NCBI GenBank assembly: GCA_017882335.1
Contig: JADGPR010000003.1
Span: 32,717 to 96,716, forward strand
Length of the DNA stretch: 64,000 nucleotides
Source of the DNA: Bacteroidales bacterium
GTDB lineage: Bacteria; Bacteroidota; Bacteroidia; Bacteroidales; FEN-979
Direction of reading: 5' to 3'
Part shown: in pieces, positions 1-8,798 of the stretch
Position numbering within the stretch: the stretch's first letter is position 1
Layout: every line of letters begins with the position of its first letter
The notes under the pieces: model-generated
Told to the model about the DNA's origin: nothing
Seen by the model: only the letters and a program-made list of their open reading frames with translations
Database searches by the model: none
Made by a program: the position numbers and the translations under genes

Positions 1-772
1 CAACATACAAGTCAATGACGGCGCGCTTGATGCACTGGTAAACCACCCATTTCTTGATTGGGCTTGATCCTCCTCCGGGTATATTTCCCTGACCTGCATC
101 CTTATTCTGGAGCATTGCGATAAATTCACAATCGGCAATGGGCCATGAAGCAGCCATGGTAAAGTTCAGCGTAACAACCTGGGTATCCCCGCTGGTGAAA
201 TCAATTGGGGTTCCGGTCTGACTCGGAGACATCAGCCTGTTAACATGTTCCAGGTGGTTTTGACCCTGCCAGTTTTGCGTGATGTGCGACTGGGTGACGA
301 AGAAATATAGCACATTGCTTGTGGAAGTAATCGTTCCAACCTTGGTCATTGTGACCACTACAGTATAATCCAATCCTGTGTTTGAAATTGTCCATGTCAT
401 TGCAACCGGAGAAGTTACAGCGATCGACTGGTTGTATTTTGGGAGGTAGGAAGAATACATTGAAGTTGTATGATTGCCACCCACAACACCTAGTGTACCG
501 TCAAAGGAAACAGAAGGATATCCAGTGATGTTCCACATAGTATTCCTTGCATTGGAGTATGTATTAGCATACGAATCACCGTTGTGATTTGCAACTACTG
601 CAACAAGGCAGCCATTGGAAAGAAGATCGTCGCAACCCATTGCAGCGCCGGGGCAGTATTGACACCATGTACCGGTAGCGTCTTCAACTGCAACCATCGT
701 GCGGGGAACATTCTGTGCAATCAATGCTGAAAAGGACAACAGCATGATAATTGAAAGGAAAAGTTTTTTCAT
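1..772 (-). CDS. Omp28-like secreted protein with CxxC motif (3' end outside window)
   Basis: An open frame runs from an ATG at 770-772 leftwards without a stop to the window edge, giving at least 257 residues. The N-terminus MKKLFLSIIMLLSFSALIAQ is a typical signal peptide. It is followed by the segment EDATGTWCQYCPGAAMG, which resembles the thioredoxin-like WCxxCP motif of Omp28-type outer-membrane or secreted proteins of Bacteroidota. The rest is rich in Thr, Ser and Asn with beta-type segments, as in extracellular cargo. The C-terminus is missing, so a T9SS sorting domain cannot be checked. A TAACTTTG promoter-like box lies about 40 bases upstream. Assignment rests on the signal peptide and CxxC motif; the precise function is unknown. 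Confidence 0.7.
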   Translation of the reverse strand, partial: MKKLFLSIIMLLSFSALIAQNVPRTMVAVEDATGTWCQYCPGAAMGCDDLLSNGCLVAVVANHNGDSYANTYSNARNTMWNITGYPSVSFDGTLGVVGGNHTTSMYSSYLPKYNQSIAVTSPVAMTWTISNTGLDYTVVVTMTKVGTITSTSNVLYFFVTQSHITQNWQGQNHLEHVNRLMSPSQTGTPIDFTSGDTQVVTLNFTMAASWPIADCEFIAMLQNKDAGQGNIPGGGSSPIKKWVVYQCIKRAVIDLYV

Positions 773-810
773 ATTTTTCTTTTTATTGGTTAAGAATAAA
801 TTGAATGTTA

Positions 811-818
811 CAAAGTTA
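811..818 (-). promoter_or_regulatory. Bacteroidota-type -7 box (TAACTTTG) for the Omp28-like gene
   Basis: On the minus strand this reads TAACTTTG, matching the TAnnTTTG -7 consensus of the Bacteroidota primary sigma factor, 38 bases before the ATG at 772. No clear TTG -33 element is visible at the expected spacing, so this is a plausible but unproven promoter. Confidence 0.4.
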
Positions 819-889
819 ATAATTAATCAATTCAGGTATGTAGGAAATTAAATATATATTTGGGATGCATTTCGTACATATATTCCAAA

Positions 890-1996
890 TTATTTTGCAT
901 CCATCTTCTGCAAAGCATAGGCATAAGCGCCAATCGAAACTGCATTGGAAGTTCCCAGCCGTGAAATTCCGACACCGGTTTTTTTGATAGGGTCATACAT
1001 CGCTTTTTTTGTACTGAAAGGAACCGGGATCTCAGCCGCTGAAGGTTCAAGGAATTTTCCAAGGTCTGTTTCGTCTTCCAGGTTGAAGGCAATGATCTCC
1101 AACCGTTCGAGGAGTTGCCCGGCCACTGTTTCGAAAGGACGATTCATTTCACTCACCAGTTTTGGCAGAAACAAGGGATAGGCGCCCGACAATCCTCCAC
1201 CGATCACGATCAGTCCGTCAACCAGGGTGATGGCATTGGCAAGTGCATCGGCGGCGGCGATGGCAAATGATTCGAATGATTTTACTGCTGCTTCGCGGTT
1301 CCCGGGTTTCTTTCCCGTCCCGATCTCGCAGATCTCTTTGGGCTCGGGGCAACTCGCCATGTTGATCCCGGTATAATTGGCATATTCCCTTTTTATCCCG
1401 CGGATACTGACACTTTCCTCCGCATCAAATTGTTTGAAAATACCATTTCTAACCCGGTTGATCTCTCCCTGTGCCGAATTATCACCCTGAAAAAGTACAC
1501 CCCTTGTGACGATACCGCCGCCAAACCCCGTTCCGAAAGTGACTCCAAGAAGATTTCGGTAGCATTTGGGATTCCCAACCTTTTCCAGTTGCCTGTTGAT
1601 ATCCGGCAATAAACCTGATATCGCTTCACCATAAGCAAACAGATCGCCGTCATTGTTGATGAACACCGGGATGCCGAATGTTTCTTCGAGCATCGGTCCC
1701 AATGCAACCCCGCCTCTGAACGATGGCAGATTCTGCAAGTCGCCAATGATGCCGTTTTCATAATCCGCCGGGCCGGGGAAGGAAAAACTGATCGCAACAG
1801 GTTTTTTGCTGATCATTAATTTTATCCGGTTGAATCCTTCAATGATGTTTTTCAGGATAGCTTCAAGATTTTCACCTTTGGCAGATAGGTGAACCGGTTC
1901 AATGATTTCTTTTTCCCCCTGTACTGCAGAAAATACGAAATTCGTGCCCCCGGCATCGAGGGTCATTACCACTCTTTTATCTGTGTTGTAGCTCAT
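890..1996 (-). CDS. ROK-family sugar kinase / glucokinase-like protein
   Basis: This 368-residue protein belongs to the ROK (repressor, ORF, kinase) superfamily, whose kinases phosphorylate sugars with ATP in the cytoplasm. The phosphate-binding motif DAGGTNFVFSAV is near residue 14, NNDGD with the likely catalytic Asp lies near residue 115, GVTFGTGFGGGIV sits near residue 150, and the adenosine-site segment IVIGGGLSG is near residue 265. There is no N-terminal helix-turn-helix, so it is a kinase rather than a NagC/XylR-type repressor. The usual ROK zinc-site cluster of closely spaced cysteines is not evident; only scattered cysteines occur there. It is also longer than the usual ~300 residues. 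The gene stands alone downstream of polA, and its substrate cannot be deduced. Confidence 0.8.
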   Translation of the reverse strand: MSYNTDKRVVMTLDAGGTNFVFSAVQGEKEIIEPVHLSAKGENLEAILKNIIEGFNRIKLMISKKPVAISFSFPGPADYENGIIGDLQNLPSFRGGVALGPMLEETFGIPVFINNDGDLFAYGEAISGLLPDINRQLEKVGNPKCYRNLLGVTFGTGFGGGIVTRGVLFQGDNSAQGEINRVRNGIFKQFDAEESVSIRGIKREYANYTGINMASCPEPKEICEIGTGKKPGNREAAVKSFESFAIAAADALANAITLVDGLIVIGGGLSGAYPLFLPKLVSEMNRPFETVAGQLLERLEIIAFNLEDETDLGKFLEPSAAEIPVPFSTKKAMYDPIKKTGVGISRLGTSNAVSIGAYAYALQKMDAK

Positions 1997-2026
1997 GGAA
2001 AAGCAGTTATAAAGTTTATTTTAAAA

Positions 2027-2054
2027 GTACGAAGTACGATTTACGAAGTACAAA
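2027..2054. repeat. Degenerate heptamer array (GTACGAA type)
   Basis: Four consecutive 7-base units (GTACGAA, GTACGAT, TTACGAA, GTACAAA) lie just upstream of the ROK gene. Similar period-7 arrays occur at 2262, 13875 and 17625, always between genes. Confidence 0.6.
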
Positions 2055-2293
2055 TGAATTTTTTAAAGAACGAGGTACAAATTTATTTTAAAAATATCTT
2101 TGCGAATTTTACATTTAAGGAGAATTTTATAACAATTATTTCTCGCAGATTTACGCTGATTTTACGCTGATTTTCGCAGAGAAAGACTCATCTACTTACT
2201 TATTCTTCAATCCCTAATGGCTAATGGCCAATGGCTAACTCCTAAAATCAAAAATTTCATTCGTAATCCGTAATCCGTAATTCGTAATTTGTT
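2055..2293. other. Non-coding spacer between the ROK kinase and polA
   Basis: The stretch holds low-complexity material: a partly repeated element with CGCAGATTTACGCTGATTTT near 2143-2175, repeats of the type CTAATGGC around 2213-2236, and the CGTAATC array at 2262-2289. No gene or convincing promoter is seen. Confidence 0.5.
2262..2289. repeat. Heptamer tandem array (CGTAATC/CGTAATT)
   Basis: Four tandem units of CGTAATC or CGTAATT end five bases before the polA stop codon. The same unit appears in inverted orientation at 13875-13898 next to trpS. Confidence 0.7.
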
Positions 2294-5161
2294 TTAGTGT
2301 GCTTCCAACCAGTTTCCTCCTGTACTGATTTCAACCTCCACGGGCACATCCATTGGGATGGCATTTTTCATCTTATCCTCAACGAGCATCCTGACCTGTT
2401 CTGCTTCACTTTTTTTGACATCGAACACCAGTTCGTCATGGACCTGGAGGATCATCCTGCTTTTCAGGTTCAGCCGTGAAAACTCATTGAAGATATCGAT
2501 CATGGCGATCTTGATCAGGTCGGCGGCGGTTCCCTGGATCGGGGCATTGATGGCGTTCCGCTCCGCAAAACCGCGAACGGTGGCATTGCTGCTGTTGATA
2601 TCGCGCAGGTACCTCCTGCGTTTCATCATGGTTTCAACATAGCCATTCTTCTTGGCTGAGGCAATGGTCTGATCCATGTATGTCCGGATCCCGGTAAACC
2701 TGCTGAAATATTGCTGGATGATCCCCGATGCTTCCTTCCGGGGAATGTTCAGCCGTTCAGACAAACCGAATGCCGACATACCATAAATGATCCCGAAATT
2801 CACAGCCTTGGCATTTCTCCGCATTTCCCGCGTCACTTCCTCCAGTTTTACCCCGTAGACTTTTGCTGCAGTCGCCGCATGAATATCAAGCCCGGCGCGA
2901 AAATCGGAAATCATTTCACTGTCCCTGCTCAGATGGGCGATGATCCGCAATTCCACCTGGGAATAATCTGCAGAAAGCAAAATGTAATTTTCGTTTCGCG
3001 GGACAAATGCTTTACGGATTTCTCTGCCTTTTTCGGTACGGATCGGGATGTTCTGGAGATTGGGGTTATTGGAGCTCAGCCTCCCGGTGGCCGCTACTGC
3101 CTGGTTGTATGAAGTATGGATCCGCCCGTCCCTCGTGCTGACCAGAGTGGGTAGAACATCAACATAAGTGGATTTTAGTTTCGTCAGGGAACGGTAATCT
3201 AATATTTTCTGGATGATCGGGTGTTTATTGAGGAGTTTTGTCAGGATGTCTTCACCGGTTGAATATTGTTTTGTTGCTGTTTGCTTTGGATTGTCGATGA
3301 TTTTCAGCCTGTCGAAGAGGATCTCCCCGAGTTGTTTTGGGGATGCAATATTAAAGGTTGTTCCGGCATCTTCAAATATACCCGTTTCCAACACTCTGAT
3401 CTCCTGTAAGAGTTCTGATGAATAATCATGAAGGGCCGATGAATCCAGTTTGATTCCTTCTGCCTCCATGGAAGCAAGCACGGGAACAAGCGGTACTTCA
3501 ATCTTATCGAAAAGCTCCAGGGTGTTGGTGGAAGTGAGCATCGGCCCGAAAACCTGTTTCAGCTGCAAGGTCACATCGGCATCTTCTGCCGCATATTCCT
3601 TGATCATTTCAAATTCAACATCCCGCATGCTCAGTTGTTTCAGACCTTTTTTACCGATCAGGGCTTCGATGGCAACAGGTTTGTATCTGAGGTAGGTTTC
3701 CGAAAGAAAATCCATATTATGTCGCTGATCCGGCTGAAGAAGATAATGGGCCAGCATGGTATCGAAGAACTTCCCCTTAACGTCAATATCATACCATTTC
3801 AGCATGGAGAGATCGAATTTCATATTCTGCCCGATCTTCTCGATCTTTTCATCTTCAAAAACCGGCTTGAATTCATTCACGATCTGGTGTGAATCATGAT
3901 AGTTTTCAGGTAGGGGAACATACCAGGCTTCATGCGGCTTAAAGGCAAACGACATCCCTACCAGCTCAGCCTCGTGGGTATTGAGGCCGGTGGTTTCGGT
4001 ATCGAAGCAGATTGATTTCTGGTTCTTCAGCAGGTTGATAAGTTCTGCGCGTTTTTCAGCTGTGTCGACAAGAAGATACGTGTGTGGTGTTGTTTCAATG
4101 GTGCCAAATGTTGAATTTGGATCAGTATCTTTTACCGGAACAGTAGCAGGGTTTTGAGTATTGTTGAACATGGAAAGCTGCTGGCTGGCCGGGTCCATCG
4201 ACTTTTTGTCTTTTTCGGGGGTCGATATTAAAAGAGGTCCTTCGGCAGGCTGTTCAGGTGAACCGGCGTATGGATTTACAGAGAGCCAGGTAAACACCCT
4301 TTGCGCAAAGGCCCTGAATTCAAGTTCGTCAAAGAGTTTTTTCAACCTGTCTTTATCCGGCGGTTCCAGGATCAGTTTGTCTTCTTCAAACTCCATTGGT
4401 ACATCGAGGATAATGCTGGCCAGCTGTTTCGAAAGTAGCGCCATGTCCTTGTTGGCTTCAACCTTTTCGCGGAGTCTATCGTTTTTGATCTCTTTTATAT
4501 TTACAATCAGGTTTTCCACGCTGCCGAATTCAGCGATCAGCTTTTTGGCACCGACTTCACCGATACCATGGATTCCCGGAATGTTATCCGAAACATCACC
4601 CCAGATACCCAGGATATCTTTCACCTGCTCCGGCCGTTCAATCCCGAATTTTTCGCACACCTCTTTCGGTCCCCAGATCTCAGCGGGATTCCCGAATTTC
4701 GCAGGCTTGTAGATCAGCGTCGTTTTACTCACAAGCTGACCGAAATCCTTATCGGAGGTCATCATATAGGTGAGAAACCCCTTCTCCTCTGCTTTCTTTG
4801 CCAGCGTTCCGATAATGTCATCGGCTTCATAGCCGGGAAGGATCAGCGTGGGAATGTTGAATGCTTCGATCAGTTCATGGATATAAGGCAGGGAGGCAAT
4901 CAGGTCTTCAGGGGCTTCTTCCCGGTGCGCTTTGTATGCAGCGAAATCGACATGCCGCTGGGTGGGTGCAGGAGTATCAAACGCCACTCCGATGTGTGTG
5001 GGCTTTTCATTTTTCAAAACATCGAAAAGCGTATTCGCAAATCCCATGATGGCACCGGTATTCAGGCCTTTTGAGTTGACACGTGGGTTCTTGTTCAACG
5101 CATAAAAGGCCCTGTAGATAAGGGCCATCGCGTCAAGCAGAAACAGTTTCTTCTTCGGCAT
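2294..5161 (-). CDS. polA: DNA polymerase I
   Basis: This 955-residue family A DNA polymerase fills gaps and removes RNA primers during replication and repair. The order is an N-terminal 5'-3' exonuclease (about residues 1-300, with the metal-binding YEADDIIGTLA and ILGIWGDVSDNIPG segments), a 3'-5' proofreading exonuclease near residues 365-555 and the polymerase domain from about 590 on. The proofreading domain keeps the DxE metal motif in ICFDTETTGL near residue 385, so it is probably active, unlike that of Thermus. Polymerase motifs A (DYSQVELRII, about 733), B (RRNAKAVNFGIIYG, about 789) and C (QVHDELVF, about 907) are intact. The protein is full length. A TATCTTTG box lies 43 bases upstream of the ATG. 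Confidence 0.97.
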   Translation of the reverse strand: MPKKKLFLLDAMALIYRAFYALNKNPRVNSKGLNTGAIMGFANTLFDVLKNEKPTHIGVAFDTPAPTQRHVDFAAYKAHREEAPEDLIASLPYIHELIEAFNIPTLILPGYEADDIIGTLAKKAEEKGFLTYMMTSDKDFGQLVSKTTLIYKPAKFGNPAEIWGPKEVCEKFGIERPEQVKDILGIWGDVSDNIPGIHGIGEVGAKKLIAEFGSVENLIVNIKEIKNDRLREKVEANKDMALLSKQLASIILDVPMEFEEDKLILEPPDKDRLKKLFDELEFRAFAQRVFTWLSVNPYAGSPEQPAEGPLLISTPEKDKKSMDPASQQLSMFNNTQNPATVPVKDTDPNSTFGTIETTPHTYLLVDTAEKRAELINLLKNQKSICFDTETTGLNTHEAELVGMSFAFKPHEAWYVPLPENYHDSHQIVNEFKPVFEDEKIEKIGQNMKFDLSMLKWYDIDVKGKFFDTMLAHYLLQPDQRHNMDFLSETYLRYKPVAIEALIGKKGLKQLSMRDVEFEMIKEYAAEDADVTLQLKQVFGPMLTSTNTLELFDKIEVPLVPVLASMEAEGIKLDSSALHDYSSELLQEIRVLETGIFEDAGTTFNIASPKQLGEILFDRLKIIDNPKQTATKQYSTGEDILTKLLNKHPIIQKILDYRSLTKLKSTYVDVLPTLVSTRDGRIHTSYNQAVAATGRLSSNNPNLQNIPIRTEKGREIRKAFVPRNENYILLSADYSQVELRIIAHLSRDSEMISDFRAGLDIHAATAAKVYGVKLEEVTREMRRNAKAVNFGIIYGMSAFGLSERLNIPRKEASGIIQQYFSRFTGIRTYMDQTIASAKKNGYVETMMKRRRYLRDINSSNATVRGFAERNAINAPIQGTAADLIKIAMIDIFNEFSRLNLKSRMILQVHDELVFDVKKSEAEQVRMLVEDKMKNAIPMDVPVEVEISTGGNWLEAH

Positions 5162-5523
5162 AGGCGTTTATTTCTGCTCAATCCCTTTAGGACTGAAACA
5201 ATGCAAAGATAAAACGAAATGGCCGAAATAACCGGGAAGTTATCTTATCTGCGGAGAATTTCCTTATGATCAATCGAACATTCGATCAACGAGTTCTGAA
5301 CTTCGATCGAATTTCAAAAATCGTTGATCAATATTCGAGTATTCAAAAACAATGCAGATTTCAGATCCCACGCAAAATCAGGGAGTAAGTGATTTCCTCT
5401 TCGCTGTTCGCAATAAACTCATCTCTTGATTACTATTCTGATGTTATTTTGAAAAGATATTCCAAACAAAAAAAATAATAATTGTAAAATAAAGGGTAAT
5501 TTTATTTCAATTAATAAGCCTGT
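5162..5523. other. Divergent intergenic region between polA and a T9SS cargo gene
   Basis: This 362-base AT-rich spacer holds the polA promoter box and a stretch near 5264-5340 in which the words TCGATC, GATCAA and ATTCGA recur in both orientations, giving imperfect dyads. No small gene with good coding character was found. Confidence 0.5.
5204..5211 (-). promoter_or_regulatory. -7 box (TATCTTTG) for polA
   Basis: The minus strand reads TATCTTTG, a match to the Bacteroidota TAnnTTTG consensus, with a leader of roughly 35 bases to the polA ATG. No obvious -33 TTG was found. Confidence 0.45.
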
Positions 5524-7149
5524 ATGAAAATTTTCGGAATTCTCATGCTTTTAATATTATTTCCCTCCATGTATTCCTATTCACAGGATTGGCCTAAAAT
5601 TTTTGGGGGAACTACTGACTATTGGTCGCGAGGTTTAATTGAAACCTACGATAAGGGTTATTTGATGGATGTTCAGGTTGACCCTGGCCCGGGGGTTGCG
5701 CAAATGCAGGGGTTGTTGATCAAAACAGATATCAACGGTAATAAACTTTGGACCAAATCAGTTCTGTCGTACTCATACCAGGTTGCATTTTTCGGATTTG
5801 ATAATACCGATGATGGAGGTATAATATTAACCGGTGCAACAAATAAACCGGAACCTTCGAATTACGATATTTTCTTCATGAAGTTGAATGCATGCGGGGA
5901 AAAAGAATGGTGTAAAATAATTTCAACACTGGGTAATTCTGATCAAGGATTAAAAATTAAACAAACAGAACATAGCTATATTGCATTAATACAGTATTTT
6001 CAGGATTTGGTGACGAAAAGGATATGGCTTTTCAAGTTGGATACGGAAGGGAATATTTTATGGGAACAACTGCTGAATCGACCAATTGACAGTATTGAAA
6101 ATTCGGAAGGGTATGATTTTGAAATATTGCCGGATAATAATTTTGTGGTTGCGGGGGATGGTTATGACAGATCCTCGGGGACAGTTGCATATCTTCGGCC
6201 ATTGGTGATTAAAACAGATTCAAATGCGAATGTTCAATGGGTCCTACCATACGGGCGGAATAGTGGTTTTCGCGGTGATATTGCATCATTTCCACGGCAG
6301 AATCAATCCGGCTTTTTGTATGTGGCGGCAAGGCATTTTCGCATAACACAGCCCTATGGTGATTCACCCTGTTTTTTAAAAGTCAGCCCTACCGGGCAGG
6401 AAGTTTATTATAAAGATCTGATTCCTGATTCCTATCTTGGTAGTTCAAGTACCCTACTCCTTAAAAACAATGATTCATTGTTTATCGGAGCAATTTGGCA
6501 AGACACCAGCGATGTGATTAGTGTCGGAGTGATTAAATGTGATACGGTTGCAAATATTCTAAAAACAAGAATATTATTGCAAAATTCACAGAATTCATTT
6601 GGACGGTTGGACGATGCCTTGTTTACATATGACAATAACTATGTTACTGTAGGTTCTTTTTATCCCAATAATGCTATACCCAAAGTTTACCTTTATAAGT
6701 TTACCTCAAATCTGGATGACGCCCCGCTGAACACCCAGCCTCGTGTTTACGATAGTTTGTGTCCTCATCCCATTGTTTCGGATACAATCTCGCTGGATGA
6801 TTGTGCCATCATCACGCAGGTTTACGATCCGGTACAGGCACCGGAGAGGTTTACCCTTCATGTTTATCCGAACCCTGCAAAAGACGAATTAACAATTGAT
6901 CTGCCGCAATTTTTGCTAAGGCAAACTTCCTCGGGAACAATGCAGGTCAACACAATTTACCACCAGTGGAATTTTTCAAAGCTTGAGATTTACTTTCAGA
7001 ATGGTAAATTAATTTACTCGGGGGAAATCCCGAAGAGTAAGGATAAAGTTAAATTAGACGTGAGTTCCTGGGAGTCGGGAATGTATATCGCAAGGGTGGT
7101 ATTTATGAATGAGGTTGTTGCCAAATCAACGTTTATCATAAGAGATTAA
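5524..7149 (+). CDS. Secreted protein with T9SS type A sorting domain
   Basis: The 541-residue product starts with the signal peptide MKIFGILMLLILFPSMYSYS, followed directly by QDWPKIFGG. The body is a series of beta-rich repeats (segments such as NGNKLWTKS, EGNILWEQLL and NANVQWVLPYG) of the kind seen in Bacteroidota extracellular beta-propeller-like proteins. The C-terminal ~90 residues contain HVYPNPAKDELTIDL and end in SGMYIARVVFMNEVVAKSTF, the typical layout of a type A T9SS sorting domain. The protein is therefore probably exported and attached to or released from the cell surface. No catalytic motif is recognisable. It is monocistronic. Confidence 0.85.
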   Translation: MKIFGILMLLILFPSMYSYSQDWPKIFGGTTDYWSRGLIETYDKGYLMDVQVDPGPGVAQMQGLLIKTDINGNKLWTKSVLSYSYQVAFFGFDNTDDGGIILTGATNKPEPSNYDIFFMKLNACGEKEWCKIISTLGNSDQGLKIKQTEHSYIALIQYFQDLVTKRIWLFKLDTEGNILWEQLLNRPIDSIENSEGYDFEILPDNNFVVAGDGYDRSSGTVAYLRPLVIKTDSNANVQWVLPYGRNSGFRGDIASFPRQNQSGFLYVAARHFRITQPYGDSPCFLKVSPTGQEVYYKDLIPDSYLGSSSTLLLKNNDSLFIGAIWQDTSDVISVGVIKCDTVANILKTRILLQNSQNSFGRLDDALFTYDNNYVTVGSFYPNNAIPKVYLYKFTSNLDDAPLNTQPRVYDSLCPHPIVSDTISLDDCAIITQVYDPVQAPERFTLHVYPNPAKDELTIDLPQFLLRQTSSGTMQVNTIYHQWNFSKLEIYFQNGKLIYSGEIPKSKDKVKLDVSSWESGMYIARVVFMNEVVAKSTFIIRD

Positions 7150-7409
7150 GAATAAACACTTGCAGGAACAATCCTGATTCACCTCACCCCGGCCACTTTT
7201 ATTACTATTAATTCACCTCACCCCCGGCCCCTAATATAATGTCACCGCTACGCGGTTCAATGGTAATTATATTTTTTATTTTTCACTTTTCACTTTTCAT
7301 TCTTCATTCTTCATTTATTATTGAACATTTGCCTGTTTATATCTTGATGAGATATCCGGTACCGGACGGGTATTCTTCAGTTACATTTGGATAAACCAAA
7401 CCGAAATCT
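7150..7409. other. Intergenic region with CACCTCACCCC-type repeat fragments
   Basis: Two copies of ATTCACCTCACCCC(C)GGCC lie at about 7179-7198 and 7211-7231. They resemble the start of the element upstream of modB (51540 on). A run of CTTTTCACTTTTCATTCTTCATTC-like units follows near 7280-7315. No gene was found. Confidence 0.5.
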
Positions 7410-8747
7410 ATGGGAAAAACTAAGTCCACCGAAAAAAAAATATTCGTCCTGGACACCTCGGTTATCCTTTATAACCATAATGCCTTCAATAGTTTTGAGG
7501 ATAATGATGTGGCGATCCCCATCACCGTTCTCGAGGAACTCGATAACTTCAAAAAAGGGAACGATACCATCAACTTTGAAGCCCGTGAGTTTATCCGCGT
7601 CATGGACAAACTTTCAGACAAATCGACGTTGACCAATTGGATCCCGCTGAACCATCCCAAGGCTGGCAAATTCAAAGTGGTAATGAACGAGCAAAGCGAG
7701 CTGGATGCTGTCAAGGTATTTGGTGAGAATAAGCCTGATCACCGCATTCTGAATGCGGCTCTTATCATGATTGCCGAAAACCCGGGAAAGAAGATCATCC
7801 TGGTCACCAAGGACATCAACCTTCGCCTGAAGGCAAAATCGCTCAACATTCCGGCCGAAGATTTTGAAACCGGCAAGATCAAGGATGTGGATTCGCTTTA
7901 TTCCGGAAAAACGCTGATCGAAGGGATTGAGAAAAGCGTGATCGACATGATCTATACTGACGGTTCCATTCCGCCTGAATATGTCGGGATCACCAACCCC
8001 GTCCCCAATCATTATTTTATTCTCAAAAACGGGAAAACATCTGCCCTCACATTCTATAACCCGGAATCGGAAAGAATTGAAAAGATTGAAAAACATTCGT
8101 GTTACAAGATCACTCCGCGGAATGCAGAACAGGTGTTCGCCTTTCATGCCATCATGAACCCGAATGTGAAACTGGTCACCCTGCAAGGGATAGCCGGAAC
8201 GGGAAAAACCTTGCTGGCGCTGGCTGGTGCACTGGAGCAGAAGCGGAACTTCAGACAGATTTACCTTGCACGGCCAATCGTTCCACTGAGCAATAAAGAT
8301 ATAGGATATCTTCCCGGAGATATCAAATCGAAACTCAATCCCTACATGGAACCGCTATGGGATAACCTGAAATTCATCCAGAACCAGTATGCCGAGAAAG
8401 ACAAGGAATACAAGGTGATTGCCGATTCTGTTGAAAATGAAAAGCTGGTGATCACCCCGCTGGCCTATATCCGCGGCCGCAGCATCTCTAATGTGTGTTT
8501 CATTGTGGATGAGGCCCAAAACCTCACACCGCACGAAGTGAAGACCATCATTACCCGCGCCGGAGAGAATACCAAGATCATCTTTACCGGCGATATTTTC
8601 CAGATCGATACCCCCTATCTTGATTCCCAGAGTAACGGCCTCTCCACCCTGATCGACAGGATCAAGAAACATCCGCTTTATGCGCATGTACGGCTGGAAA
8701 AAGGAGAACGGTCGGAACTGGCCAACCTGGCGAACGAGTTATTATAA
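7410..8747 (+). CDS. PIN-domain PhoH-family ATPase (PhoH2 type)
   Basis: This 445-residue protein combines an N-terminal PIN nuclease-like domain (about 1-150, beginning with VLDTSVILYNHNAF, whose Asp is a typical PIN metal ligand) with a C-terminal PhoH ATPase. Walker A LQGIAGTGKTLLALAG is at about residues 256-271, Walker B FIVDEAQNL near 366 and a sensor-like IIFTGDIFQID near 390. PIN-PhoH proteins of this layout are described as ATP-dependent RNA helicases and ribonucleases. It is monocistronic and converges on the M28 peptidase gene across a perfect palindrome. Start ATG at 7410. Confidence 0.9.
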   Translation: MGKTKSTEKKIFVLDTSVILYNHNAFNSFEDNDVAIPITVLEELDNFKKGNDTINFEAREFIRVMDKLSDKSTLTNWIPLNHPKAGKFKVVMNEQSELDAVKVFGENKPDHRILNAALIMIAENPGKKIILVTKDINLRLKAKSLNIPAEDFETGKIKDVDSLYSGKTLIEGIEKSVIDMIYTDGSIPPEYVGITNPVPNHYFILKNGKTSALTFYNPESERIEKIEKHSCYKITPRNAEQVFAFHAIMNPNVKLVTLQGIAGTGKTLLALAGALEQKRNFRQIYLARPIVPLSNKDIGYLPGDIKSKLNPYMEPLWDNLKFIQNQYAEKDKEYKVIADSVENEKLVITPLAYIRGRSISNVCFIVDEAQNLTPHEVKTIITRAGENTKIIFTGDIFQIDTPYLDSQSNGLSTLIDRIKKHPLYAHVRLEKGERSELANLANELL

Positions 8748-8760
8748 GTCCTACCCCCTT

Positions 8761-8782
8761 CCCCTCCCCAATTGGGGAGGGG
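8761..8782. terminator. Perfect 22-base palindrome between convergent genes
   Basis: The sequence CCCCTCCCC-AATT-GGGGAGGGG is self-complementary and sits between the stop of the PhoH gene (8747) and the stop of the M28 gene (8799). Its position suggests a bidirectional terminator, but no strong T-run follows on the plus strand. It also resembles the palindromic repeat at 51553-51576, so it may be a repeat-family member. Confidence 0.55.
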
Positions 8783-8798
8783 AGTAAGGGGAGGAGCT

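Noticed and set aside
1889..2170. 93-codon plus-strand frame between the ROK kinase and polA
   Set aside because: It overlaps the ROK gene start on the opposite strand and otherwise translates heptamer and CGCAGATTT repeats.
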